Shown here: piece after piece, positions 15,941 through 22,396 of the stretch
Position numbering within the stretch: the first letter of the stretch is position 1
Layout of the letters: every line of letters starts with the position of its first letter
Origin: a virus
IMG/VR virus record: IMGVR_UViG_3300030110_001446
Coordinates: 11,930 to 34,414 of that record
Length of the DNA stretch: 22,485 nucleotides
Direction: 5' to 3' (one strand)
Position numbers and translations under genes: made by a program
Notes under the pieces: generated by a model
Seen by the model: the letters and a program-made list of their open reading frames with translations, nothing else
Told to the model about the DNA's origin: nothing
The model's database searches: none

Positions 15941-16425
15941 TTGTCTTCCTTTAGTTGAACCAGTTCAGCTTCCTGATAGGGTATGTGAAAGAAGTACTCA
16001 TATCTTCTTGCGTTAGATAGGTATATCTCTTGCACAGTCTCAGGTGTAAACTGATAATCTTTTATTCTCCATGCATACTCCATGTCACCTCTTATAACAT
16101 AAAAATTAAAGAATGCATCTGTTTGTTTCATTTCTTTAAACTTATTTAACAATTTAAATTTACGATAGGGAATCCTAATCTCTTTCCAAGATGGTAGCCA
16201 ATCCCCAAACCATTGTCTCTTCATCTCAACCTCTGAATAGTATGTGTTACCATTCTTCTCACTCTTAATATCAAAAGAATAATCTTCTTCAGTAGATAAG
16301 ATAGTGTGTCCGTTATTAATTAAGTAACCTGACACTGCATCTTTAGCTACACCATCATTCTTGGCATACGAATAGGGTCTAAATTTCCTAGTGTATGCAC
16401 CTTTAATAGGCTTAAATGTATTCAT
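15937..16425 (-). CDS. Hypothetical protein with a PD-(D/E)XK-like signature
   Basis: A 162-residue protein coupled by ATGA at both ends, to helicase upstream and polymerase downstream. Residues 48-70 read DYSFDIK, a short turn, then SEVEMKRQW: an acidic residue (D52) on one strand followed 15 residues later by E67-x-K69 on the next, the spacing seen in PD-(D/E)XK nucleases. A conserved-looking aromatic, basic middle follows (WKEIRIPYRKFKLLNKF). Resolvases and Vsr-like nucleases have this size. The nuclease idea rests on a short pattern only; a structural replisome protein is equally possible. A GAGG site precedes the ATG. Confidence 0.6.
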   Translation of the reverse strand: MNTFKPIKGAYTRKFRPYSYAKNDGVAKDAVSGYLINNGHTILSTEEDYSFDIKSEKNGNTYYSEVEMKRQWFGDWLPSWKEIRIPYRKFKLLNKFKEMKQTDAFFNFYVIRGDMEYAWRIKDYQFTPETVQEIYLSNARRYEYFFHIPYQEAELVQLKEDK

Positions 16426-17645
16426 GCTGTGTACCTCGCTGTCTTGTAGTCTAGTTCACAGACAATCTTGCCATGCCAACCAGATAGTTTGTTCTTTACA
16501 ACGTTTATATGTCTCTGAGGAGATTGTTCCTCTTCACCTTCAACGTCAGGGTTCTTGGCAAGTAATAGCATAAGGTCAGCTTCGGCTGCCTTACCTGTTC
16601 TACTACCTTCCATCATGGCTTGGTTAAGTATAACCTTACCTTCTGCTTCAGCAGATAGCTGTGACATATAGAATATAGCACAACCATATTGCTTGGCAAT
16701 CATTCTTGCATGGACTGCATTTGCTTTGAGTGCTTCATCTTGTCTGGCAAATCCTGCAGTCTTAGCAAACTTGTCACCCATGTCTAACACAACGACATCA
16801 GGTTTAAAAGATTTAGCAATGCTCTCAACCCAAGACATATCACGTCCTGTAGAGTCATACAATTTTATATTCTCTTTGACTGCGCCATACTTCTCATGGG
16901 CAAGCTTGGGATTATCTTTGATCTCGTATTGATTCATATTAGAACTGGCAGTCAGGTATCGCATACCCACTCTATGCACTGACTCTTCGTTACATAGAAC
17001 AACACACTTAGCACCTTGTCTGGCAAAGCCCTGCTCTCCTGCAATCATAGATGCATGGAAAGAAGTCTTACCTGTATTAGGTCTAGCTCCTACCTCTATC
17101 AGATGTCCTTCATTTACACCCTCTATCTTACGAGTCAAGCTAGGTATATTAAATGCCCAACGTGCTTCCATATCATTCCTTGCAAGAAGGTTCTCAATAG
17201 ATATGTCAGCCCACTCTATATTCATAGAAGGTATGAAGTCATCTCCATACTGCTCTAGCAGATTACGGAGTGGCTCAAGGCTAGTCTGTGAACCATTTAC
17301 ATAATCAAACCCAAGGTTTGCTATCTCTTCACCAACTACCTGTTGGAATAACTTGGATAACACCTCTTGTGCTATGTCATTACCAAGAGGGGATTCCTTC
17401 TTGATACGTGAGAACAGATCACCATATGCACTCTTCTGTGCCGTTGTAAGAGTAGGGTTGTTTGACATAAACAATACCTCTACCTCGTCTGGTGTTACTG
17501 TCCTGTTGTATGTCTTCATGGCATAATCAACAGAGTTTTTTATCTTTCGCATGTCCTTGCTAAATAATTTATCAGGGCAACGAATACCTCTATGATCATC
17601 GTAGAAGTCTTTAGTCATTAGACTACGTATTAGTGCTTGTTCCAT
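16422..17645 (-). CDS. Replicative DNA helicase, DnaB/T7 gp4 C-terminal type
   Basis: Unwinds DNA ahead of the polymerase as a ring-shaped NTPase. In 407 residues it shows a helical N-terminus of about 160 residues, then the RecA-like core: Walker A GARPNTGKTS (186-195), Walker B VVVLDMGD (284-291), a sensor-type MSQLS with Q329, and KNKLSGWHGK (384-393), matching the KNR-G-G segment of DnaB proteins. There is no primase domain; the primase is the overlapping upstream gene. Start: ATG at 17645, with GGAG nine bases before it inside the primase reading frame. The 23-base overlap with primase and the ATGA to the following gene imply coupled synthesis. Confidence 0.9.
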   Translation of the reverse strand: MEQALIRSLMTKDFYDDHRGIRCPDKLFSKDMRKIKNSVDYAMKTYNRTVTPDEVEVLFMSNNPTLTTAQKSAYGDLFSRIKKESPLGNDIAQEVLSKLFQQVVGEEIANLGFDYVNGSQTSLEPLRNLLEQYGDDFIPSMNIEWADISIENLLARNDMEARWAFNIPSLTRKIEGVNEGHLIEVGARPNTGKTSFHASMIAGEQGFARQGAKCVVLCNEESVHRVGMRYLTASSNMNQYEIKDNPKLAHEKYGAVKENIKLYDSTGRDMSWVESIAKSFKPDVVVLDMGDKFAKTAGFARQDEALKANAVHARMIAKQYGCAIFYMSQLSAEAEGKVILNQAMMEGSRTGKAAEADLMLLLAKNPDVEGEEEQSPQRHINVVKNKLSGWHGKIVCELDYKTARYTA

Positions 17646-18414
17646 TTAATTCATCTCCTATTGCTGTTAGTTTTTCAATGTCGTTAGGGTGTTGGTATTT
17701 AAGATCGTCTTTTAATCTGATCACTCGTACTGTATCCACTACACTTGATAAGTCTTTACACATCTGCAATCCTTTTGGTAGGGCATCAGGATCTAGGGCA
17801 ACTACTATTGTAGAGAACTGTGACAAGTACCTCTTGTGTATGTCTGATAGTGACGTGCCTAACACAGCAACCCCAACATACACGTCACTACCTACAACTA
17901 CGGCACTGACACAATCCTCTACAACTACAGCGATCTTACCATGTCCACGAACATAAGGCAAGCCACTATTCCCATATCTTTTCCACTTAGGTAATTTATT
18001 TTTTAAACTCCTACCTATTGCATCCACTATAATGCCCTCATGCTGTATGGGAAACACAGCACGATTATCCTTTACGTCATGCCACATCTCAAATGTATCT
18101 GCATTTAAGTTGTACCTACTGGCAAACCTACCAAGCTCACTGTTGTTTCTGTTTGGTACAATAAACTCTGGCATAACAAACTGCTCTGCTTTCTTTTCCT
18201 CTTTGTGTATTGTTCTCTTGATATCGTCAATTGAAAGATGCACAGGCTTCGACCCACTGATACTGCACGATACCTTATAACAATTCCACAACAGTCTGCC
18301 CATGTTGTTTGATATAGTAAAGGTCTTGTACCCACCACACTCAGGACAATTCATTCTCTTTGTTTCATTATTTAATATATCTATATCACTTATAATGTTA
18401 TATATATTATGCAT
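17623..18414 (-). CDS. DNA primase, T7 gp4 N-terminal type (zinc finger plus TOPRIM)
   Basis: Makes RNA primers for lagging-strand synthesis. I chose the ATG at 18414 (MHNIYNI), eight bases after AAGGAG; the longer frame to 18450 lies inside the integrase gene. In the 263 residues, C23-x2-C26 and C45-x4-C50 form a template-reading zinc ribbon, a Lys-rich linker follows, and the TOPRIM fold has E166 (VVVED), LGT (185-187) and D208-x-D210 (ALDPDA). The layout is that of the primase half of T7 gp4, here split from the helicase, with the two frames overlapping by 23 bases. Its start overlaps the integrase end by eight bases. Confidence 0.88.
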   Translation of the reverse strand: MHNIYNIISDIDILNNETKRMNCPECGGYKTFTISNNMGRLLWNCYKVSCSISGSKPVHLSIDDIKRTIHKEEKKAEQFVMPEFIVPNRNNSELGRFASRYNLNADTFEMWHDVKDNRAVFPIQHEGIIVDAIGRSLKNKLPKWKRYGNSGLPYVRGHGKIAVVVEDCVSAVVVGSDVYVGVAVLGTSLSDIHKRYLSQFSTIVVALDPDALPKGLQMCKDLSSVVDTVRVIRLKDDLKYQHPNDIEKLTAIGDELNGTSTNT

Positions 18415-19492
18415 TGTATTTACTCCTTGTGTTGAGAGCATTCTTAGCACTCTCGTAAGTATGTTTCATGTACGGCTTGACAGATTGTACATTTGTGTGA
18501 CCTGTCACTGACATAAGTTGCCCCATTGGGACTCCACTGTCAATCATTTCTGTAACTCCTGTCCTTCTGAGATCCATAAGTCTGAGTTCATCAGGCAGGT
18601 TTAAACGCTTCATGACACGCTTTGCAATCTTTGATACACTCTCCAACCCATAGGGCTTGTACTCGCCCTGTATGGGGCTTACATTGGGAGCTACGTACTG
18701 TTGAAAGCCAAAGTCACCCTGTTGTTCGTACAACATATCATACAGGCTATCACTGATAGGCAGAAACACCTTTGATCTACGCTTGGACTGCTCTAGTGTG
18801 AGCATACCTTTGTCCATATCAAGGTCATTCCAAGTGAGCAGTCTCATGTCACCTACTCTCTGACACCATTCGTATGCCATCTGCACTATCAAGCCAATGC
18901 TTCTGTACTCGTAGTTGGCATAAGCATAGTCAAGAAATTGACGCACATGTTCCTTTGCCCACACTACACGTCTAGGTTTGGTAGACTTACGTCTTATGTT
19001 AGAGAAAGGATTGTGATTTCCATACTCCATCTCAGTCGCATAGTTGTAGATTCGTGATGCAATACTGCACACATGGTTTGCAAGTGACACACCACGTCTG
19101 ACCCAGAGTTCATAAGTCCTCTTAGCCAACCTACTAGATATAGTATGCCACTTTTTATCACCTAAACTGTGACAAAGTATCTTAATAAAGTAGATATAAT
19201 CAGCTTTAGTTGAGTCACGTAATGCATTGAAATCATTAGACAAAAGATATATGTCACATAATTCTGACAGTGTAGTAGATCGTGTAACTACAGACTCTGT
19301 CAACATTTCTTGACGATAGTCATCTATCAATTTGTTTAATTCATCTGCAACTTTTTTTGCTTCATTAAAATCTTTACCAAGTTCCTTGCGAGATACAATG
19401 CCACTGTCAATTAATTGACGAGGGGGACTGAACCTGAATGTCCGATCCCCCTTGGGTGTGTACCTCTTGTACATGTAGCGAGGTAGATTCAT
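18407..19492 (-). CDS. int: Tyrosine recombinase / phage integrase
   Basis: Site-specific recombinase of 361 residues from the ATG at 19492, which shares its A with the upstream TAA (TAATG). The open frame 42 bases longer is less likely because it lies inside the DUF932 gene. There is a SAM-like N-terminal DNA-binding region (about 70-160), then the catalytic core: R212 (EWCQRVGDMRLLTW), a Lys-rich turn (QSKRRSKVFLPI), R309 in MDLRRTG, H332 in VTGHTN and the nucleophile Y341 in KPYMKHT, nine residues after H332. The usual first His of the HxxR box is Met (M306). No ribosome site is visible, so translation is probably coupled. No intergenic space for an attP lies next to it. Integration, genome-dimer resolution and loss of function all remain possible. 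Confidence 0.85.
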   Translation of the reverse strand: MNLPRYMYKRYTPKGDRTFRFSPPRQLIDSGIVSRKELGKDFNEAKKVADELNKLIDDYRQEMLTESVVTRSTTLSELCDIYLLSNDFNALRDSTKADYIYFIKILCHSLGDKKWHTISSRLAKRTYELWVRRGVSLANHVCSIASRIYNYATEMEYGNHNPFSNIRRKSTKPRRVVWAKEHVRQFLDYAYANYEYRSIGLIVQMAYEWCQRVGDMRLLTWNDLDMDKGMLTLEQSKRRSKVFLPISDSLYDMLYEQQGDFGFQQYVAPNVSPIQGEYKPYGLESVSKIAKRVMKRLNLPDELRLMDLRRTGVTEMIDSGVPMGQLMSVTGHTNVQSVKPYMKHTYESAKNALNTRSKYNA

Positions 19493-20343
19493 TAAGCAGC
19501 AACCAGTTCTTTGAACTGCTTGGACGATACCCACTTGGTAACTTCCTGCTCACGTCCCCACATGCTGATTGAGTTGGTGTCGTTGCCTGTGTCACGTAGC
19601 TTGAAACCATTTCTTTCATCTGCATATGATGCATAGTTAGTGAACGCTGAGTACAAAGCAAAAGCATTACGTCCCCTCTTGCCTATCTCTTGTCCATATA
19701 ATGATAGCATCTTCTCACTTTTCTTCTCAGATCCCATGAGAGAGTTTAGCATTGTTTGAACACTCTGATCATCAAGAGGTGTGTCAGCCCAAGTCTGTAG
19801 CTGTTCAGCCTGTGAATAGAAGTCACTGTTAGCATTCTCTAGCTCCCTGATAAAGGTAGACATACTAAAGTTAGTAGTGTTCTTCCTTCGCACCTTATCA
19901 TGCTCACCTCTGATCATGCCGTTTGTGCAGAAGTAATCTATAGCACCAAAGAATACTTGGTTAGAACACAGACCATCCACACCATGCAGAGCTATCACTC
20001 GTTGTGATATTTCTGTCTGTTGCTTGTCAGTTGTGATCAGTGCCTTAGTGCTAGGCATAGTAGCATCAAGCATAGCAAATGCACCATTACGTGCAGTGTT
20101 CCATCTAACTTGCACATCTTTCATTGCATCATCTCCTAGCTGTTCAGCCATAGTTCTGCACACCTTATCATAGAACTCTCTATGTGTAACAGAGTTAAAC
20201 TTACTACCAACAATACCTAACACTTCATCAGTGTTATTGTTGATAACATATTTCTTACCTTGCATACGAGTCTTCTCAGTACGTGTAGTGAAGTCCAAGT
20301 CAATTGGTAGTTCTATTATGTTGTTTGTAAAATCTAAAGCCAT
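19492..20343 (-). CDS. DUF932 phage/plasmid protein
   Basis: A 283-residue protein matching the DUF932 layout. An early segment reads NNNTDEVLGIVGSKFNSVTH, a middle ISQRVIALHGVDGLCSNQVF is followed by YFCTNGMIRG, and the C-terminal half is helical. Family members are common on phages and plasmids and often lie near recombination genes, but their biochemical role is not established. This is the first gene of the leftward replication module as seen here. It has a strong AAGGAG site and the larger of the two leader gaps (64 bases) upstream, which suggests a local promoter. The next gene, the integrase, is coupled to it by TAATG. Confidence 0.7.
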   Translation of the reverse strand: MALDFTNNIIELPIDLDFTTRTEKTRMQGKKYVINNNTDEVLGIVGSKFNSVTHREFYDKVCRTMAEQLGDDAMKDVQVRWNTARNGAFAMLDATMPSTKALITTDKQQTEISQRVIALHGVDGLCSNQVFFGAIDYFCTNGMIRGEHDKVRRKNTTNFSMSTFIRELENANSDFYSQAEQLQTWADTPLDDQSVQTMLNSLMGSEKKSEKMLSLYGQEIGKRGRNAFALYSAFTNYASYADERNGFKLRDTGNDTNSISMWGREQEVTKWVSSKQFKELVAA

Positions 20344-20407
20344 GTTAGTTCTCCTTATGTTATGTGTTATGTATTAAAGATATACTATATAAATAATTAA
20401 TCAAATA
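20344..20407 (-). promoter_or_regulatory. AT-rich leader before the DUF932 gene, candidate promoter
   Basis: A 64-base gap between the hydrolase stop and the DUF932 start. On the - strand it is strongly AT-rich (TTTATATAGTATATC gives several -10-like boxes), then has a direct repeat of CATAACA and AAGGAG six bases before the ATG. No convincing -35 box is at a proper distance. ATAACAC also occurs in the only other spaced leader of the module (before the 302-residue gene). A promoter is likely from context; its exact elements are not. Confidence 0.4.
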
Positions 20408-20839
20408 CTATTTTTCCCAACGATAAAATATATGTCGGTCAATTCTGGTTGTGCGTGTCTTGGTCTTCGCCCATGCAGGTCTTACGTAGGTAGCATGGTA
20501 ATGTGTAGCACCTTCTGTCACATCAAGCACGATTGTGCCTGACAGAACAATGGATGCATACTCTTGTGCATACCACCACTCTTTGCTGTTATACAAAGGC
20601 TCATCCCTCTGCCCATCACAATACCAACTGAACTGGCATTTGTGTAGCACAGGTTTGTCTGTGCCTTTGTATGTAACAGCTTGTGTGACTACATCACACA
20701 CATTATTAGGAAACCTAGTGTCCTCTACCCTGTTCATGACAACTTGCCCCACGGCAATCTGCCCAAGCATGGATTGATTCTTTGCTTCGTGATATATGTT
20801 GAGTGCCATGCACATAAATGCTGTTTCTAAGATAGCCAT
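20408..20839 (-). CDS. SleB-type cell wall hydrolase (candidate endolysin)
   Basis: Cleaves peptidoglycan, most likely for host lysis. The 143 residues match the Hydrolase_2/SleB domain almost end to end: LNIYHEAKNQ with the likely catalytic E18, GQIAVGQVVMNRV, FPNNVCDVV, CQFSWYCDG, DVTEGATHYHATYV, and a final HIFYRW. No cleavable signal peptide is seen, so export would need a holin. The ATG follows GAGGTAGGC and lies inside the last codons of a 30-residue membrane peptide gene, which supports a lysis cassette. An alternative is a virion-associated hydrolase used at entry, but its location away from the structural genes argues against that. Confidence 0.85.
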   Translation of the reverse strand: MAILETAFMCMALNIYHEAKNQSMLGQIAVGQVVMNRVEDTRFPNNVCDVVTQAVTYKGTDKPVLHKCQFSWYCDGQRDEPLYNSKEWWYAQEYASIVLSGTIVLDVTEGATHYHATYVRPAWAKTKTRTTRIDRHIFYRWEK

Positions 20840-20919
20840 TTGCCTACCTCATATGTTGTCACTGCCAAGAAAAAGTTAATCCAAATTATTAGCAGTGTAA
20901 TTCTAAGATTCTCACTCAT
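20827..20919 (-). CDS. 30-residue single-TM peptide upstream of the hydrolase
   Basis: An ATG at 20919 with GAGG seven bases before it opens a 30-residue frame: a short polar start (MSENLR), a hydrophobic helix (about 7-22, ITLLIIWINFFLAVTT) and a short tail (YEVGKWLS). It overlaps the upstream 45-residue gene by eight bases and the hydrolase start by 13 bases, so all three would be translated together. A single membrane helix right before an endolysin is the arrangement of small holins, antiholins or release peptides. Its reality rests on the ribosome site, tight overlaps and composition. Confidence 0.5.
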   Translation of the reverse strand: MSENLRITLLIIWINFFLAVTTYEVGKWLS

Positions 20920-21049
20920 TTACTATCCTCACTATATCAAAGTGGGCATACACTAGCATCCCACCAATTATTGCTATGCAAACAACAGCCACCAACAGAT
21001 CCGTCAGTATCTCTCGTCTGCTCTTCTTCTTCTTGCTATACTTGTTCAT
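20912..21049 (-). CDS. 45-residue single-TM protein, candidate holin or antiholin
   Basis: An ATG at 21049, in an ATGA overlap with the upstream gene, opens a 45-residue frame. The N-terminus is very basic (MNKYSKKKKSRRE), then a hydrophobic helix (about 14-34, including LLVAVVCIAIIGGML) and a short C-terminus. By the positive-inside rule the N-terminus should be cytoplasmic. Position two genes before the hydrolase and overlapping the 30-residue peptide gene suggests a lysis role. A spanin-like or host-takeover membrane protein is an alternative. The ribosome site (GGATGG) is weak. Confidence 0.55.
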   Translation of the reverse strand: MNKYSKKKKSRREILTDLLVAVVCIAIIGGMLVYAHFDIVRIVNE

Positions 21050-21546
21050 GCAACCATCCACTCAGGCATAGATCTGCCCTTGCTATATCGTGCAAACTTG
21101 AGCTTGTCTGCCTTGTAGAACTCACGATATGCTTTGATAGGATACTGCTCGTCAGTCTTGAGATGATCAAGACCACTGAAGCATTGTGGGTGTGGTGTTC
21201 TAAAGTTAGTTGTATTAGGCACATAGTTTGTACCATAATATAAAGAAGCCCAATGCTTACTTGCACCATGCTTCTTGCCATACCTAGATGTATATTCATT
21301 TAGCATGGCATCATACAACCTAAAAGCAAAGGCATAGTTTAGTTGACACTCCATAGCCCACAATGTGCAAGGATGCTTCTGGTGAACAGGCTTGTACAAG
21401 TCCTTCTCCTCTGCATATTCAGGTGCATGATGCCATAGTGCAGTGCATAGCATCTGTGCTTCTTCTAGTGGCATCTTCACTACATGCTGATCACACAGTG
21501 ACTTTGCAATATCAATTGCATTTTCTTCAATAATAAATCTATTCAT
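21046..21546 (-). CDS. Conserved phage protein with CDxHVVKM motif (sometimes annotated pyrimidine-dimer glycosylase-like)
   Basis: A 166-residue protein. C18-DQHVVKM-25, EEAQMLCTALW and YKPVHQKHPCTLW (51-63) form a recognisable block found in many phages of marine and other hosts, where it is often called hypothetical or compared to pyrimidine-dimer DNA glycosylases. The many Cys and His residues in conserved positions (C18, H21, H55, H58, C60) could bind a metal or form an active site. I know of no demonstrated function, so the repair role is only a possibility. The ATG has AAGGAG seven bases before it and overlaps a 30-residue gene by ATGA. Confidence 0.65.
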   Translation of the reverse strand: MNRFIIEENAIDIAKSLCDQHVVKMPLEEAQMLCTALWHHAPEYAEEKDLYKPVHQKHPCTLWAMECQLNYAFAFRLYDAMLNEYTSRYGKKHGASKHWASLYYGTNYVPNTTNFRTPHPQCFSGLDHLKTDEQYPIKAYREFYKADKLKFARYSKGRSMPEWMVA

Positions 21547-21635
21547 CCTATAACTCCTTGTACTATCATGTTAAGTGCTAATGTTCCTATTACTGCGAAC
21601 ATCATTAATAAAAATAATAAGTGTCCTTCATTCAT
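21543..21635 (-). CDS. 30-residue single-TM peptide
   Basis: An ATG at 21635, ten bases after GGAGG, opens a 30-residue frame: MNEGH, then one long hydrophobic helix (LLFLLMMFAVIGTLALNMIV) and a short tail. It overlaps the 77-residue gene by eight bases and ends in ATGA with the next start. That tight fit on both sides is the main support for it being expressed. Function unknown; a small regulator of a membrane protein or part of a lysis or exclusion system is conceivable. Confidence 0.5.
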   Translation of the reverse strand: MNEGHLLFLLMMFAVIGTLALNMIVQGVIG

Positions 21636-21861
21636 GACAAAAGTTCCTCCAAAATTTACAGTTGTTATCTCCCTTGCATACTCGTTCATGCTTGGATGTC
21701 TCCCAACATTCGGACTGCCAAGGTGAGAAATACTTAGTAGTAAATCTGTCCACCCAATCCTGTCCGTCTACTGCCCACAGTCCTAGTATGGGCAGAGGTA
21801 TCAACAGCAAGAACACTACAAAGAATGCCATGCCAAAGCCTTTATTGTGATATGCTTTCAT
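21628..21861 (-). CDS. Small membrane protein with four C-terminal cysteines
   Basis: A 77-residue protein from the ATG at 21861, seven bases after GAGGAG; an upstream in-frame TTG at 21879 is less likely. Residues about 10-30 form a membrane helix (MAFFVVFLLLIPLPILGLW). The C-terminal domain is rich in Trp and charged residues and has four cysteines (C52, C62, C68 and C75) that could form two disulfides in the periplasm, which would fit the basic N-terminus remaining inside. Such proteins can act in lysis or superinfection exclusion, but no family is recognised. It overlaps its neighbours on both sides. Confidence 0.6.
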   Translation of the reverse strand: MKAYHNKGFGMAFFVVFLLLIPLPILGLWAVDGQDWVDRFTTKYFSPWQSECWETSKHERVCKGDNNCKFWRNFCHE

Positions 21862-21994
21862 CTTTGAACTCCTCTTCAAGCTTCTCTTTTAGTTTCTCTT
21901 TCAGATCGTCAGCTTTCTTTTTGTCCTCTTTATTATTAAAGTCTCCAAAATCTATGATGACATGCTCATCAAACCAATCTTTATATTGACTCAT
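21842..21994 (-). CDS. Small acidic helical protein, 50 residues
   Basis: A 50-residue frame from the ATG at 21994, which lies one base after the stop of the 72-residue gene. It begins MSQYKDWFDEHVIIDFGDF and continues as a Lys/Glu-rich helix (KKKADDLKEKLKEKLEEEF). The end overlaps the 77-residue gene by 20 bases. The upstream AGGAAAGGAAT region can serve as a ribosome site. No family is recognised. Confidence 0.5.
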   Translation of the reverse strand: MSQYKDWFDEHVIIDFGDFNNKEDKKKADDLKEKLKEKLEEEFKDESISQ

Positions 21995-21995
21995 A

Positions 21996-22214
21996 TTATA
22001 TTCCTTTCCTTATATTAAGACCCTTTGGGTCATATTGATCTGCTATCTCTTCTGGTAGATGCCTACTGGCTGTAGGGTCATTGAAGAAATCGTTTAGGTA
22101 CAGCAAGAATATCAGAAACAACATAGTGTATCCAAAGTATTTTAGAAACTTATGGAATATTATGTAGGCTTCCTGTGCTTGCTTTAGTGCTTCTTCTTTT
22201 ACTTTATCATTCAT
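21996..22214 (-). CDS. Small membrane protein, 72 residues
   Basis: A 72-residue protein: an amphipathic charged N-terminus (MNDKVKEEALKQAQEAY), one membrane helix (about 28-41, GYTMLFLIFLLYLN) and a polar C-terminus with Asp, Glu and Arg residues. The ATG is preceded by TAGGAG. No family is recognised. It stands in a run of small membrane proteins that precedes the lysis-like genes, so it may belong with them or with early host-takeover functions. Confidence 0.6.
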   Translation of the reverse strand: MNDKVKEEALKQAQEAYIIFHKFLKYFGYTMLFLIFLLYLNDFFNDPTASRHLPEEIADQYDPKGLNIRKGI

Positions 22215-22222
22215 AGCATCTC

Positions 22223-22396
22223 CTATCCTGTTTGTAATAATTTACCACAGACACCACACTCATAGCCATGATATCTGTGACCATCTTCGTAAAACTCATA
22301 GTGAACTATGTTTTCATCGCAGTCATGTTTATATATAAAATACTTCTGTCCTTCTCTGACAATACCAGAGTACTCGTCTTCTGTTTGCTTATCCAT
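22223..22396 (-). CDS. Small protein with CxxC and His residues, possible zinc ribbon
   Basis: A 57-residue protein from the ATG at 22396, which has AGGTGG six bases upstream; the longer frame to 22459 begins at TTG and lies inside another gene, so I reject it. The C-terminal half holds C26, H32, H40, H43 and a CGVCG knuckle (C47 and C50), enough for one zinc site. Small phage zinc proteins often bind nucleic acid or host proteins, but nothing more specific can be said. It overlaps the end of the upstream gene by eight bases. Confidence 0.55.
   Translation of the reverse strand: MDKQTEDEYSGIVREGQKYFIYKHDCDENIVHYEFYEDGHRYHGYECGVCGKLLQTG

Noticed and set aside
18240-18265. A GGCTTCGACCC segment considered as a tRNA T-loop and thus a possible attP core
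   Set aside because: It lacks the GTTCGA core with a flanking stem and acceptor sequence, and lies in the primase coding region. No tRNA-like fragment was found near int.
18415-18450. A 12-residue N-terminal extension of the primase
   Set aside because: The ATG at 18414 has AAGGAG at the right distance and starts a T7 gp4-like N-terminus; the extension lies within integrase coding sequence.
19493-19534. A 14-residue N-terminal extension of the integrase
   Set aside because: The TAATG junction gives a natural coupled start, and the extension is just the overlapping end of the DUF932 gene in another frame.
20356-20376. TAATAC followed by CAC and AGGAGA on the - strand, resembling a T7 RNA polymerase promoter
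   Set aside because: Only TAATAC and a few later bases match, the spacing is wrong, and no phage RNA polymerase gene is in the window. Treated as a chance match in AT-rich DNA.
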